From positions 2,403,001 to 2,467,000 of the forward strand of contig NC_063155.1 in assembly GCF_020921035.1 (NCBI RefSeq): 64,000 nucleotides of DNA, given 5' to 3'. Shown here piece after piece: positions 21,953 through 34,296 of this stretch (positions are counted from its first letter, which is position 1; every line of letters begins with the position of its first letter). Both the position numbers and the translations under genes were made by a program. This DNA is from Rhodamnia argentea. Its lineage: Eukaryota > Streptophyta > Magnoliopsida > Myrtales > Myrtaceae. The notes beneath the pieces were generated by a model. The model was not told the DNA's origin, searched no databases, and worked only from the letters and a program-made list of their open reading frames with translations.

Positions 21953-24608
21953 GTCGAAACTCGTGTGGTAATTTAACTCGTACCATGTAAGAGCTTAGGG
22001 GGGAAACCGACCTGCTAGCGGGGGTTGTAAATCGGGATTTAGACGCAGATGTTTTACGTATCTTTGTACCATTGTCCTCTTTTTCTTGAGCTGGGTGTGT
22101 CTCTCCTGGTCGTCGCCGCCAAACCAGATTTCTTGGCCTCCGCAGTTTGGTGTGGTTAGGAGGTGTTGCCATTGAGCCATAAGCGGCTGGAATCTCCTTT
22201 TGCCGTAGTATGCGAACCCTGTTCTTTCTTTGCACCCTTCTCTTCTGAGTTCGGGTCAAGATTTTCTCCTTTTCTTGGTCCTCCGTTACCTCATACAACG
22301 ATCCCTCTACAAGGTTGCTTGGTATCTTAAGAGTGCGTCGACGATGTGGCTCATGAAGGCCTTGTCGAAAATTTCTGTCGAATTCCTTTCCCCATCCATA
22401 GTGGACTCTTTCTTGAGGATGTGGGGTTGGTGGACCATAGCTTACGTAATAATCAAACTTGCCGCTTGGCTCACCTAAAGTACCAATTGTAGGGTCCCCC
22501 TCGTCGTATCTCCGCTTAAATGACTTATAAGTTCTCCGATGGTTGGGATTTCTTCGAGGTCTGGTACTTTCGATGTGAAAAAGCGTCTTGTCCCTCCGAC
22601 TAATTCGACCGCCCTTTTGGTACCCTTCCTCGGGTGAACTCATGTTTCCCAATTTTTGCCTGCAATGAGCGCATAAATTCGTTGACGTATGCCCTTTACT
22701 CGATCGCTTTAAAGACACCATTCCGGTCATTCTTGGAAAAGGATCGATGTCCACATCCATCGGGGGTTTCCCTTTGTCCTCGCCGAATTTAATCTTTCCT
22801 TGTCGAATTGCTTCTTGAATGTTCTTTTTGAGGACTAAACAATCCGATGTGTTATGGCTCCATGAGTGGTGCCATTTGCAATACTTCTTCCCCGCTAATT
22901 CTTCTTTGGACGGTATCTTCTGCCCTTCTGTCAACTTGATTTGTCCGTCGGCCAGCGATATGTCGAAAATTTCTTCTGCCCGATTCGCATCGAATGAATA
23001 GTACACTGCCTCTTTTGCTTTAGCCATTATAGTTGACTTTTCTTTCATCCTTGCTGGCTTCAATGCTTGACAAGTGTATGGCTTGTCGATGGTTAATTGG
23101 GCGACGGCTACTTCGACAGGCTCCGTTGATTCTTCGTCGAAATCAAGTGGCTCAACAAAACTTACATCTCCTCTTCGGGTATGCCTTTTGTCTTTTTCCT
23201 TGAGCGGACTTTCGTGCTTTCTTGCCATCGTGGATAATTCGAATAGATCCGCACATGGATGCCCCACCATCCTATCACATATTTCGAATTTCAATCCATT
23301 GAAAGCGAACTTAGCGAATGTCTTTTTCGGTAAAGGAACTAAGCATTTGTTCCTAGCCCGTTTAAACCTTGCAATAAACTAGTCGACCGTCTCATTTGTC
23401 ATTTGCTTCATTGTCGACAAATCCGCCATCGACAAGTTCGACACCGCCCTTTGAAATTGGCCATGAAACAAACGTTCCATTTGCTCCCATGTCAACACCG
23501 AATTGGGTGGTAGTGCGGTATACCATGTAAAGGCTGTTTTTGACAAGGATAATGGAAAGAGCCTTAATTTCCAGTGATCCGCATGTGTAGCATCCCCACA
23601 TAGTGTTAGAAAACGATTGATATGTTCATACGTGGACTGATCATCCTCGCCAGTAAAAAGTGTGAACTCGGGTATTTTAAACTCTCTTGGATACGGGATC
23701 GTATCCATCCAATCCGGGTACGGTTTTCGGTAAACATTAGCTCGGTATCCTACCATTGGGTCAATGTATACGGGTGCCTGGTCGAACACTGGCTGATGGT
23801 ACTGCGGTTGATATGGCATTTGATATCCAGGTTGTGGCGGATGATATATGGGTTGCACAACAAGCTGAAACATTGGCTCGGGACCTGGTGGTTGTAGGAC
23901 CTGATTCATCTGGCGATATCCAGGTCGTATGGCCCGGTGTCCATACTGTCCTTGCCCCCTAACTTGGGGTAATTGGTCTTGCCCCCTAGCCTGCCATTGC
24001 CCCCTAAAGGGCACCGCCCACTGATTTTCGATAATCATGGGTACCGGTTGTTCATTGATAGGGACAGGGTTATGTTGGGCAGCTACCTCCTGACGAGCAA
24101 TATTCTCGTCTTGTCGAACAGGGTGTCCCGGAAACATAACGGTATCCGCAGGTATATCTTGTCGAATAGGATGTCTAGGGAACATACTTGTATCTGCATT
24201 TACCGGGGGTCTAGGTTCGTTGGCCGGTAACGCCTCCCCTCGTTGCAGAATCCGCGAAGGTGCTAAAGGCTGAGTATTCCGTCCCGCAATGCCTATATTT
24301 GGCGGTGTTGTTCTTGGTAAACCGCCACTTGCTGCTGGTACGAAACCATTCCCTTCTTGAGCATGAGGTGGGTCAATTGTAGTCCCATGTTGTCCTACAG
24401 CACATTCATGACACGTGTTGATGATTAACGGCCCGACAACCTCGGTCATCCTTTGGACCATGTGATCAGCAAACTCGTTTTGGACTTCTTCGATGGTACG
24501 CCTTATCGATGTTAACATGACAGGCGTCATTTCTGGATTTCTCCTTAGCTCCTCAACATTCCGTCGAGAGACCTCGACGTCCTCTTGATGGGCCGTGGAT
24601 GACTCCAT
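21924..24608 (-). pseudogene. Ty3 gag polyprotein
   Basis: Starts at ATG 24608. The first ~250 residues are Gln/Pro-rich, then a retrotransposon gag domain appears (EFTLFTGEDDQSTYEHINRF, WKLRLFPLSLSKTAFTWY, TWEQMERLFHGQF). A TAG at 23379-23381 interrupts a frame that otherwise continues seamlessly (FIARFKRARNKC follows), consistent with one CAG-to-TAG change. The second half carries KYCKWHHSWSHNTSDC, the Cys/His motif typical of Tat gag, and Arg-rich sequence suited to RNA binding. It would form the capsid/nucleocapsid of the virus-like particle. Confidence 0.85.
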
Positions 24609-24703
24609 TCGTTGTATTTCTTCCTGGAGTTCGTCTCCACCACCATCTAAGTTGTTACGTCCTCACGTGCGTGGCATAGCACTTCTCTTGAAGCGACACC
24701 AAT

Positions 24704-24722
24704 GGTCCCACCGGGCGTGCCA
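24704..24722 (-). other. Candidate primer-binding site of the Ty3 element
   Basis: On the minus strand, eight bases after the 5' LTR, the sequence reads TGGCACGCCCGGTGGGACC, beginning with the TGG that pairs with a tRNA CCA end. I could not assign the tRNA with confidence. Confidence 0.5.
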
Positions 24723-24730
24723 AAAAAGAT

Positions 24731-25686
24731 TGTTGCGCGTTGAAATCCCTCGACAGGGCTTTGCTGGTTATGGGTTCTACGCCCAAATTGACTATGGCCC
24801 AAAGAAGGTTGCTTACGCGAGAATCTTTTATCGAACTTAATCCGTTCGTTTTCCGAAAAGGAGTTATGGGTCGATTTTGGACAGAGAGTGTCAAATGCAA
24901 TAGATTTACACAAAAGGGCACGTTACAAACAAGCTTTCGACAACTTCGACGGCCCAATGTGCGACAGAATAAGTATGTGACAAACTTCGACGTGACCCTG
25001 GAATTGAATCGACGGGATCGGGAGATGATGTAGGACACAATGCTGGAATTCAATCAACAGCACTGGAAGGGGGATTATAGGACACAATACCGGAATTGAA
25101 TCGACGGTCTTGGACAAGATGGGTGAAGGGTGCAACACCGGAATTTAATCAACGGTACTAAACCTAACGAGTAGACGCCGGAATCTAATCGACGACACCT
25201 AACTCTGGATATGATACTCGCCGGAATTGAATCGACGACGGGGATCCGAAAACTATAGCTAGGCTAGGCTAAAGGCTAAAGGTTAAGAGCTAAGAGCTAG
25301 TTTGAAAATGCAAGTGTTTTGGATTTGTTTTGTGTGTGTGTATCTCACTCTTGCGAGGTACTTATAGGCAAGTTCTTTGGTAACCGCCGAGTGATTTCTT
25401 CCTTTGGCCCTACGCTCTGCTCTTTTCCATAAGCCACGTGGATGACGGTTTCCTAGTCTTCGCGCCTTTTCTTTTTACCTCGTGGGGATTACCGCCAACT
25501 GCTTCGATCGTGGCCTCCCTCCGCGCGCTTTTCTTGCTCTAGAAGGAAGTGGCGCCGGAATTTACCCCGACACGTGGCACCTTTCTGACCGGTACGTTCC
25601 TTGCTTCGGTGTCCCTTCCCGTAGCTGATTATCGCTTCCTCACGTGCTTGTCACGAGTCCTTCTTGGATTATTTTAAGTGTCAACA
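24731..25686 (-). repeat. Ty3 element LTR (5' LTR in element sense)
   Basis: A 956-bp copy of 10012-10967, with TGTTGCGCG and GTCAACA ends and the target duplication ACTCA directly after it. As the 5' LTR of a minus-strand element it should hold the promoter for gag-pol. Confidence 0.95.
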
Positions 25687-25691
25687 ACTCA

Positions 25692-26644
25692 AAAGTGTGT
25701 TTTCATGAATGGCTTGTTAATTCTCTGGTTGTGTGGTCCGGTCATTTGCAAAAACATATTTAGCTTTTGTAAGTCAAGCCGCTTCATACATGAAAGGCTC
25801 ATTTGGGTTCTTTTATCTTTTTCCCTCTATTCCTCCTTTTCTCCTTGAGCATGTGATCTTTCCAGGGCTTGATAAAGATGATCGTTTTGACGGTCGGTCT
25901 AAAAAGCGGGGTGCAAGGCCTATATTATTGAAATGAAGATGCACTCTCACTTGGCTAAGAGAAGTATGCATTATTGCAATGGTAAAGCTTAGAAAAATGA
26001 GGGAAGCTCTGATTGTTGAATAAAGAAAAAGCTTAAAGAATGTGTTGGAGGAGTGGGTGTCGCGATCTTTCATTGCGGGTTTAATCTGAGTTATAATTAT
26101 ACAATTTTACATTTCTGACTATACACTCACCGACCTATGTCACTCACACCAACTATTAAGTAAAAAAGTTACAATAGGAACAAGATAACTAGCCCAGCAG
26201 ACGCAGCAAACTCACTTATTGCAACAACAAACTCAAGTATATACATTGCAAGTGGAGTTTCATGTAAAGGCAGAAACAAGCTAGACAAGTAAATGAACCG
26301 TAGCTTCTTCGAGTGCTCTCATTTCCTTTTTGACAAGTAAACAAAGTCCAATAAGTACAATTATATATATCCTGGTAGCAAATCACTAACCAAAATGAAG
26401 ACACATGGGAGTGCATAGACTATCTAGTTGTAATGGCACAACCAAAAAGGTATCCAGCATATTTAACAATAGTGTTCATGAACCACCATATGACTCAAAC
26501 AACTAGACTTGAGCATACGTAGGAGACAAGAAATCACAGAGGACTGTGCGGAACAAACCACATCCACAAACAAAAAACCACCACGACACTACTTCATTGA
26601 ATGACCACACCATTGACAAACAAACAAACAGCCACAGCACTACT
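25692..26644. other. MULE interior, right of the Ty3 insertion, no gene seen
   Basis: Continues the MULE sequence cut at 10011. Short frames on both strands (e.g. 25733-25936) have no recognisable domain. The tail of the transposase gene begins at its left-reading end, 26645. Confidence 0.4.
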
Positions 26645-29434
26645 TCATAATCCCGTCACTTCTTGTAAATTGGAGTTACTTCCTCTTTTTTGTTTTTTTT
26701 TTTTTTCCTTCTTTCTTGGTGGGCCTTTCGCTGTAAATGGAACTTCACTTGCAGCTTGTACAGAAACTCTCTGTCTATTGCCTTGTCCGGTACTTGTACT
26801 CTCAAGCTGACATTATTAGTTTAATTAGTCAACATATTTTGTTAGTAAAAGTGAAAGTACTAAAAAAAACGAAGCGTACACTTCCATGAGATATTGGGGT
26901 CCCAAGAGCAGCACTAGCAATTGGTGTCTCACCAACACTTCCACTTGCACCTTCGCTAGTACGTTGATTAACCTGAAAAAAGTAACATTCATTTAAAGTC
27001 TTATTCACGAACCACGCATGACACAATGCATATGAAAGTACATACCGAAATTTTTTTCCTAGATAATTGTGTTTGTGATGCCACAGTCCTAGCCTTCTTA
27101 GTTGGACATGTCAAACTGTTGTGCCCTATCTTCGAGCAACTTTGACAAGTCATCTTCATTCCTCTCCTCGACGTCCTAATACCACGTGTGACCTCACCTT
27201 CCTCCCTTCTTCTTTTTTGTTTGCGCCTACCAGGCTTCACCCTGGCCGGAAGAGGATCGGGTGCCTCCTTGTAAGTTTTTTTCCAAAATTTCTCTCCTCG
27301 AACTAGCATCATCATATTTTGATATGCAGCTAAGAACTTTGTATTCTTGTAACACTCATCTACATAATCATATGCATCATCTTGCCTATAATTTATAGCT
27401 GAAATGGCATGGATACAAGGGATGCCAGTAAGTTGCCACCTCCCGCAAGTACAATCTCTCTTGAACACATCAACCACGTACTTAACACCCTTATCCATCA
27501 CCTCATATCCAGCATCACCATTCCATATTATGCAATAGTAAATCGCACCAACTCTATTTTCTTCCAACTTTTTTATGATTCTTGGACCACAGTCCCTTCT
27601 CCATCGAGCACAAGCATCCCTTTGTGTATGCATTCTTGTCATTGTCATTATCTTCATATCTTCCAACATACTGTAAATAGACTTACACTTGGCTTCTATG
27701 ATTCTTCCTTTGAATGCCTCACACAAGCTGTTATCAACTATATCACATTTAACCTCGGTAGTGAAGAAAGCCCTGCTCCAATGCTTTGGCTCTGTTAGAA
27801 CCAAGTCATGATACGCAGCGGGATTGATTTTCTTCAATGCCTGAGCATGTTCATCATACTCCACCATTGTACTGCTCTTAGCACACTACCAAAATAGTCT
27901 TTGCATTTGTATTCCATTATACTTCTTGCCCCAATTAGCATAGATGTGTCTGGCACACATTCTATGCTCAGCTGCAAGTAACAAGTGAGCCACGGCTTGT
28001 AGAAGGCCCTAGAAAAGATGATTTCAATGTAAGAAACATACTACATATGTGATCAATCAAAACGCATGACACAAAAAAAGAAATAAGGAACTTACCTTTT
28101 GCTTGCTACTAATTATAACCTAGCCTTGTCCGTTTGTGTCTGTTATGTTGAGGTCATACATCAAACTTGTCAAGAACCAAGTCCATGTGTCTCCTCTCTC
28201 AATTCTCACAACCGCCCATGCAATTGGGAACATCTGGTCGTTTGCGTCCCTTCCAATGGCACACAATATCTCCCCTTTACAAATTCCCTTTAAAAAGCAA
28301 CCATCTAATCCCATAACTTTCCTACATCCATCAAGAAAGCCTTTTTTACATGCAGCAAAACAGATGTACATTCTCTCAAATAATGCCTTAGAATGCATGT
28401 CGGGCTTTTCAACCTTCAATGTAAGAGTACTCCCAGGATTTGTCTCCCTAAGCTCTTTCGCATAATCCCATAACTTTGAATATTCCTTCCTATAGTTTCC
28501 CATCAAAACTTTAAAGGCAAGTAGCTTTGCTTTGTTACATTGATCTATACTTACATTCAAGCCCAATTGCTCCTTGATAAGCTCCTTGAAAGCAATGGTT
28601 TTTATAGTTGGCATTGCTCTAATTATACTAAGATAGTGCTCCGCCAACCAAGAACTTGTGACCCTCTTATTATTGAAACTAATGTTATAAATGTGTTCTT
28701 CGTTGTAGGTCTTCACGTGGAATGATCCAGTTCTAACATCAAAAGATGCAGAAATCTTCCAAGGACAATTTTCATCAACACATTTCGCTCTAACAAACTT
28801 CTTTTCATTCTTGATAAATTTTATCTCTCTACGTTCAACCACCGAATGCTTTTTCACTGCATCTTTGAATTGTCTACCACCATCAAACATCATAGATGTA
28901 GCAAATACAGGCACTACACAATTAGGATCATACCTTGGATACCTACTTCTCCTTCTTGTTGGTTCGCCATCTCCTGGCCCATCATCGGATCCCAAAGTCT
29001 CATCTCCATCGGTTTCTTTGTAGTCTGTTTGGTAACTAGTTTCGGCAATAACCTGGTTAGACCATTAGGGATTAGATTATTCTCCTATAGATTATTGGCA
29101 TGGTATAAATTCTAAGTGGTTCCACTATAGCCCAAGCTTTTGTGGCCATTCTGTGGAATTCCTTGAGTTTCTTCCTTCCTTGTACAAGGTCCTCATTATC
29201 CCTATCATCATCATCAGTCAAGAATTGTGCATCGACTAGGTCTGTGTCTTTAGTTTCTGAATCGATTTCACCCATAAGTTCATCACCCTCTATGTCAACA
29301 TAATCTCCCTCATCTACTAAGTAATCATAGTCTAAACCATCCACATGCTGAACAAATGCCTCATTACCTAAACCAACACCCTCATCGTTACCCTCATCCT
29401 AACTAGCAACCTCACCTACCACATTGTTGCTCAT
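26645..29434 (-). pseudogene. MuDR-type transposase, five-exon, inactivated
   Basis: Reconstructed exons on the minus strand: A 29434 to about 29120 (acidic N-terminus; in-frame TAG at 29399-29401), B 29052-28096, C 28008-27046, D 26972-26880, E 26806-26645. The B/C, C/D and D/E junctions have GT-AG ends and keep frame. B holds the MuDR DNA-binding region (FKDAVKKHSVVERREIKF, CPWKISASFD) and the first catalytic Asp (LDGCFLKG). Near its end a TAG replaces the expected Trp after GQG, and the usual ISD reads ISS, removing the second catalytic Asp. C has the AEHRMCARHIYANW motif, an early TAG near 27880, a SWIM zinc finger (CTCGRWQLTGIPCIHA) and a CCHC knuckle (CQSCSKIGHNSLTC). E ends in a Lys-rich tail. 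The ancestral protein would be ~830 residues. It lies just inside the right terminal repeat. Confidence 0.85.
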
Positions 29435-30182
29435 GTCGACCTTACAAAAAAAAACATACTTTGTAAGCATATGCAGACAAATAACGAAGCAACAAATAAT
29501 AGGTCCAATTATTTCAAGATTTTTTTACTATGAAGGAGAGCCAAACAAAGTACTATAAATACAACTTAAAAACTGAAGTTCATAGTTCAATCGATGTCCG
29601 TGGTCAAATACTGCATCTATCACATATGAGTATCCTTAATGTGGTTAATCAAGTATGAGAAAATGGTTGAAGCTCATGTGAATTTCATCTCTCGTTAAAG
29701 CTTATCAATGTTTCAAATGTGCATTGATGTCGTAGTGATGACCCGATATTGATATTTAGCCTTATATGTTAGTAGAAGTTTAATAATCAAAGTGCATGCC
29801 ACATACTTGATGAAATGTCACAGTAAAATAGAATACATGTTCTCTGAAAGAAATAAGTTCAATAGACATTTCGTTGAATCTCGAATTACCATGAACAAGA
29901 TTGGCCAATCAAGTGGTTGCTCATGTGATTCATTATGTTATGCTGTGTCGTTGTGGTTTATTTTCCTTTCATATTCTGCCATGTTCACGTGAAGACAAGG
30001 AAAAGATAGAAATTTGATGGTTCGGGACCATAAAAGTATACCTTTATGTCCAAATGTGCACAGCACGAACAAATCGGGATCACACGCTTTGTCGTATTCG
30101 CTGCAGAGTCTCAAGGTCGAGTCGGGTCTTGACTGGTTTACAAGTCAATCGGGTCTTCGCAATTTCGAAGTGTGAATTGAAA
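29435..30182. other. MULE 5' non-coding region
   Basis: No gene. It separates the transposase start from the right terminal repeat and would contain the leader, and perhaps a promoter, for the minus-strand transcript. Confidence 0.4.
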
Positions 30183-30842
30183 GGCGAGTGTCGGCCAACC
30201 GTTAGGTGATTGTCGGGCGAGCGTCGGCTTGAGCAAAACCCTTCAATTTGAGTTGAGATCGAATCGATATGGGAAGATAGGAATTAGGGTTCTTCCTTTC
30301 TTCCTTAGTGAGTTCGCGTTCGAGAACTTCACTTCATTAGGGGCAACAAAAAACGCAAGAGAACAGGAAGCGACATGGTTTCAACTTTGGGCGACCGTCG
30401 AGCGACCATCGGGCAACGGTTGCACGAGCGTCGGCTTGAGCAAAATTGTTCGATTTTAGTTGAGATCGAATCTATTCGGGGAGATTGGAGTTCGGGTTCT
30501 TCCTTTGTCTTCATTAGTTCGCGTTCCGGAAGTTCGTTGGTAGAAAAAAGGGCAAACAACGTGAGCGAAGCTTTTGAGGTTCTAGGGTTTTTTTTTTTTG
30601 TGAGTGCTAATTAACAAAACGTCGTCATTTTGTTTTCCGGCGACCACGTCGGCGCTGGTCTAGCCACGTCGAGCAGCCGGCGCCGACTAGATATCCACGT
30701 AGGAATTTTCCGAGCTAAATTAGCCGAAAGGACTAAATTGGCTCTATGTAAAAAGGTTTAGGACTAAATTGGCACTATTAAAAGGTTTAGGACTAAATTG
30801 TCACCGATGAAAAAGGTTTAGGACTTTTTTGACACTTTTCCC
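30183..30842 (-). repeat. MULE right terminal inverted repeat
   Basis: The reverse complement of 7932-8540 with small indels. The outer part repeats 'aggactaaattg' three times at ~35-bp spacing, one unit more than the left arm. The end ACACTTTTCCC abuts the target duplication copy at 30843-30852. Confidence 0.85.
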
Positions 30843-31037
30843 GCCAATAATTTGCCTTTTACAAGGTATTGGGATGGAGGAAGTGATTGATGAGGTTTGA
30901 ATGACTATATGCGGAACCGAGAGAAACCCAATATTAATGGACATCAAAACTCGTGTCCGAAATTCACTTCCGGACTAAACCGTAGAGAAAAATGGAAGGA
31001 AAGTGTGCATGCGTCCAAGAATTAATTGAAAGAAAGC

Positions 31038-31454
31038 GGGAAAAGTACACTAAAAGTGTCATAACTTGTGTACGACGTTCACTTGAGTGCCATAACTTTC
31101 AAAACGTTCACTTAAGTGTCATAACTTTCAAAAGTCGTTCACTTGAGTGCTGCGTCGGAGCAAAATCGTTCACTTGAGTGCTACAGTAACTTTTTCGGGG
31201 TGTCACGTCGGCTTTCCGGTGTGCCACGTCATCTTTCCGGTATCTACATTAACTTTTGCGGCGTGCTACAGTAACTTTTCCGGCGTCTACAGTAACTTTT
31301 TCGATCGCCACATCAGCTTTTCCGGCTGCCACGTCAACATGGCACTCAACCGAACGATTTTTAAAAGTTATGGCACTTAAGTGAACGTTTTGAAAGTTAT
31401 GGCACTCAAGTGAATGCGGTACAAAAGTTATTGCACTTCTAGTGTACTTTTCCC
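31038..31454. mobile_element. Foldback MITE copy A (Mutator-type ends)
   Basis: A 417-bp near-palindrome from GGGAAAAGTACACT to AGTGTACTTTTCCC, flanked by a perfect 10-bp duplication GAAAGAAAGC (31028-31037 and 31455-31464). Each arm repeats TTCACTT-AGTG-CATAACTTT units about three times; the centre has TTTTCCGGCGT repeats. It has no coding capacity. Confidence 0.85.
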
Positions 31455-33900
31455 GAAAGAAAGCAACCACGGGAAAAAGAAGGTTGAAAATCCGGTAAGA
31501 TGGAGCATATCTTCGATATTCAAAACCAATGAGGATGCGGTTGGAGAAATATCGGCGAAAGATCAATACTCGTGAATGGGCCAATGGTGATGAACATTGA
31601 CACGTTCGCGGCAATATGAGTGAAACAGAATAGATTGCATTGAAAGAGCTCAAGTGGTCTTTGCCGAAATTCTCGGAAAATCCCCACGGATCAAAACAGC
31701 TCCAACGACTCCGTACTTTCAAAAAGATACGAAGAGAGATTTGATTTGTTTTGAAGAAGCTCAAGTCATCTCGGTCTATAAAAGGCATTCACGTTCTTCT
31801 TCACATGGGGGGCTAGACAACCGCACAGCACAAAGAGAGAAGGAAAGGAGCTTCGTCCAGTGAGATCCAGAGAGATAAAAGTGAGAAGAGGGGGAGGCTT
31901 CGTGGAAAAGGAGAGGAGAATCGTCCAATAAGGTGTGGTGTGAGGGAGTTTAGTCTAAAAAAAAGTGAGAAGCCCGAGAGGAGTCAGCCAAATGTTTTCT
32001 CCATAAACACCTCTACGGCTTCAACAGGATATGCATTTAACGCCAAAAAGGATCCCCGCTGATAAAAGTTAGAGAACCAACATCTCTAATCTTTTTCGGT
32101 GTCATCGACAGAGAGCTTCAGTCTTTCCAAGAAGAGTGGTGGCTCTGAATTGAAAGGTTGGTTGTAGCCACGAAGCCTCTCGATTTTGCCTTGCACCATC
32201 GCCACTTCTCTTGGCCCGGGCTTGTTCGAGTTAACAACCGAACGGATCGTCCATTGCGACCATTCAAGCACCGAGCTCCCTATCCGAATTGGTCCACAAG
32301 TCCACTATGAGCAAGCCAAATTAAGCTGTGGTTCCAAAGCCGTACGAATACTCACGAAAATCGGTTCCATCCGCGACGTATTGGGTTTAAGTGGGAGGCC
32401 ACGAATCTGAAATTGTTTGGGATCGGGTAAAAATCCAATTCATTGATATTTTATTTCTCGTTTTTGAATTGATACAAATATTGTGTTGATATTTCAATTA
32501 GGCAAACTTTATCCGTCGATATTGCAACTTGTGATAATTGCCTATTTGAATTTTATTGATACCTTGAGCATATTTTTAGATTAGAAAACCGTTTCGATTT
32601 AGGGGGTTTCCCTACCGACAACGTGCAGATTCGGACTAATCTCATCGAGATATCTAATCTCAACCACCGGATTTGATTCATCAATCCAATCCGTTATTCA
32701 ATTCGAATCAGAAAATATTTTCATAAAAGATCATGCATGATTTGATTTGTTACGTAAAAAAATAAATAAATAAATAACCAAAAATATCTCATTCATATAA
32801 ATTGCATATAGCTTAGAACATTTTATTCACGTAGATTGAATATGTTATTTTACATATGCATTTCATATAGGTGTAGTCACATAATTGTTATGTCATTTTC
32901 ATGCTGTATTGATTAGCCCTGTCATATAGTTTTGCTATGTCATTAAAGTTCGCCATATCATATAGTTTAGCATGTCATTTTGTTAAATTATTTATTACAT
33001 GTCGTATTACTCGTCATATCATAAATTTGATAAGTCATTGATGCCATGTCGCATTCATGCCTTATTTAGAATAAGGCTCGTTCATTTTAAATTAGTAAAT
33101 TAGTCTAGTCTAATATAACATGTCATTTAGATTAAATTCATGTCATTTTTTCACAACATATAGGTTAGAATTCATGTTGCTTTGCATGTCATTAGGATTC
33201 AAAAAAAAAAAAAAAAAAAACATCATGCATTCATGTCATATTAGAATAGTCGTCACTTTTACACGTCATTAGACTAATTGTGTTCTTGTAATACAATTAC
33301 ATTCATGCATTGTATTCATTTAAGTAAAAAAATGAAAAAAAAAATTACACCTTTGAAGCTTTAATAAGAATCCTTGAAAGTTGCCAACTTAGATAATTTT
33401 CATTGAAATGAAAGGTACCAAAAGGGAGTTAATAGAAATATTAGCGTAACCAAGTTCCTGAACTCAATGAATCTCTGGTTCGTAGGAATAAAGTATTTCT
33501 CCTAATACTTTATTTAGGTGTCTAATCAGTCTACCATAAAATGATTAGTGGCAACTCCAATTTGAAAATCTTTTTGCTTGTTAATTATTTGAACCATAAA
33601 GTTACGAGTTCGTAGAGTTCGGGAGGGCTCAAACTAGGTTAGTTTAATTAACCTAGTAATCCATTAACCTAAAAACTTGATTTTTTAGGTCGCAACAATC
33701 ATTAACCGGAACGATTCTATGTCACACATAAGACACTATTGCGCTCAAAATAACTTCAGCAACTATTCCCAATTGATCAATACTTTTGCGAGCCACAAGA
33801 AGCATTATCGACTTTTATTGGAGTATAACAAAATTAGTATGAAGAAAATTGGAATGCTTCTCGTGTTGCAACTTCCCTCGATGGATGCATAGACAAATTC

Positions 33901-34296
33901 GGGAAAAGTACACTAAAAGTGCCATAACTTTTGTACGGCGTTCACTTAAGTGCCATAACTTTCAAAACGCTCACTTAAGTGCCATAACTTTTAAAAATCA
34001 TTCACTTGAGTGCCATGTTGACGTGGCAGCCGGAAAAGCTGATGTGGCAGCCTGAAAAGTTACTGTAGACGCCGAAAAAATTATTGTAGCACGCCGGAAA
34101 AGTTCTTGTAGACACCGGAAAGCCGACGTGGCACGCCGAAAAAGTTCTTGTAGCACTCAAGTGAACGATTTTGCTCCGACGTAGCACTCAAGTGAACGAT
34201 TTTTGAAAGTTATGGCACTTAAGTGAACGTTTTGAAAGTTATGGCACTCAAGTGAACGCCGTACACAAGTTATGGCACTTCTAGTGTACTTTTCCC
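33901..34296. mobile_element. Foldback MITE copy B (Mutator-type ends)
   Basis: A 396-bp relative of copy A with the same GGGAAAAGTACACT ends and arm repeats, flanked by a perfect 9-bp duplication GACAAATTC (33892-33900 and 34297-34305). Its centre has GCCGGAAAAG/GACGTGGCA repeats. Confidence 0.85.

Larger units (their letters stand above)
10012..25686 (-). mobile_element. Ty3/gypsy LTR retrotransposon, Tat-type, with antisense gene cassette
   Basis: A full-length 15,675-bp element in minus orientation with two 956-bp LTRs (TG...CA ends) and a perfect 5-bp target duplication ACTCA at 10007-10011 and 25687-25691. In element order: 5' LTR (right), primer site, gag, protease, RT, RNase H, a second RNase H, integrase, a ~6.7 kb region with genes on the opposite strand, polypurine tract, 3' LTR (left). 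The second RNase H and an extra region between integrase and 3' LTR are marks of the plant Tat/Ogre lineage. By eye the LTRs differ at about 45 of 956 positions (~5%), many of them transitions, implying an insertion a few million years old or less. Several nonsense and frameshift changes make it defective. Confidence 0.92.
7932..30842 (-). mobile_element. Mutator-like element (MULE) with a nested Ty3 retrotransposon
   Basis: Both ends begin GGGAAAAGTGTCAAAAAAGTCC reading inward and continue as ~600 bp inverted repeats. The element is flanked by a perfect 10-bp duplication, GCCAATAATT, at 7922-7931 and 30843-30852; Mutator-like elements make 8-11-bp duplications. Its interior contains a MuDR-type transposase on the minus strand (26645-29434), transcribed from the right end, and an unidentified decayed reading frame on the left (9567-9989). 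Removing the Ty3 element plus one copy of its duplication leaves ~7.2 kb. Stops and a missing catalytic residue in the transposase make it non-autonomous today. Confidence 0.85.

Noticed and set aside
21924..21960. Programmed frameshift between Ty3 gag and protease
   Set aside because: A one-base T insertion explains the phase change and similar slips occur elsewhere in the element; no slippery heptamer was apparent. It remains possible.
32186..32410. A 74-codon frame with protein-like composition
   Set aside because: No homologous motif, splice partners or upstream promoter could be seen, and it lies in repeat-rich sequence.
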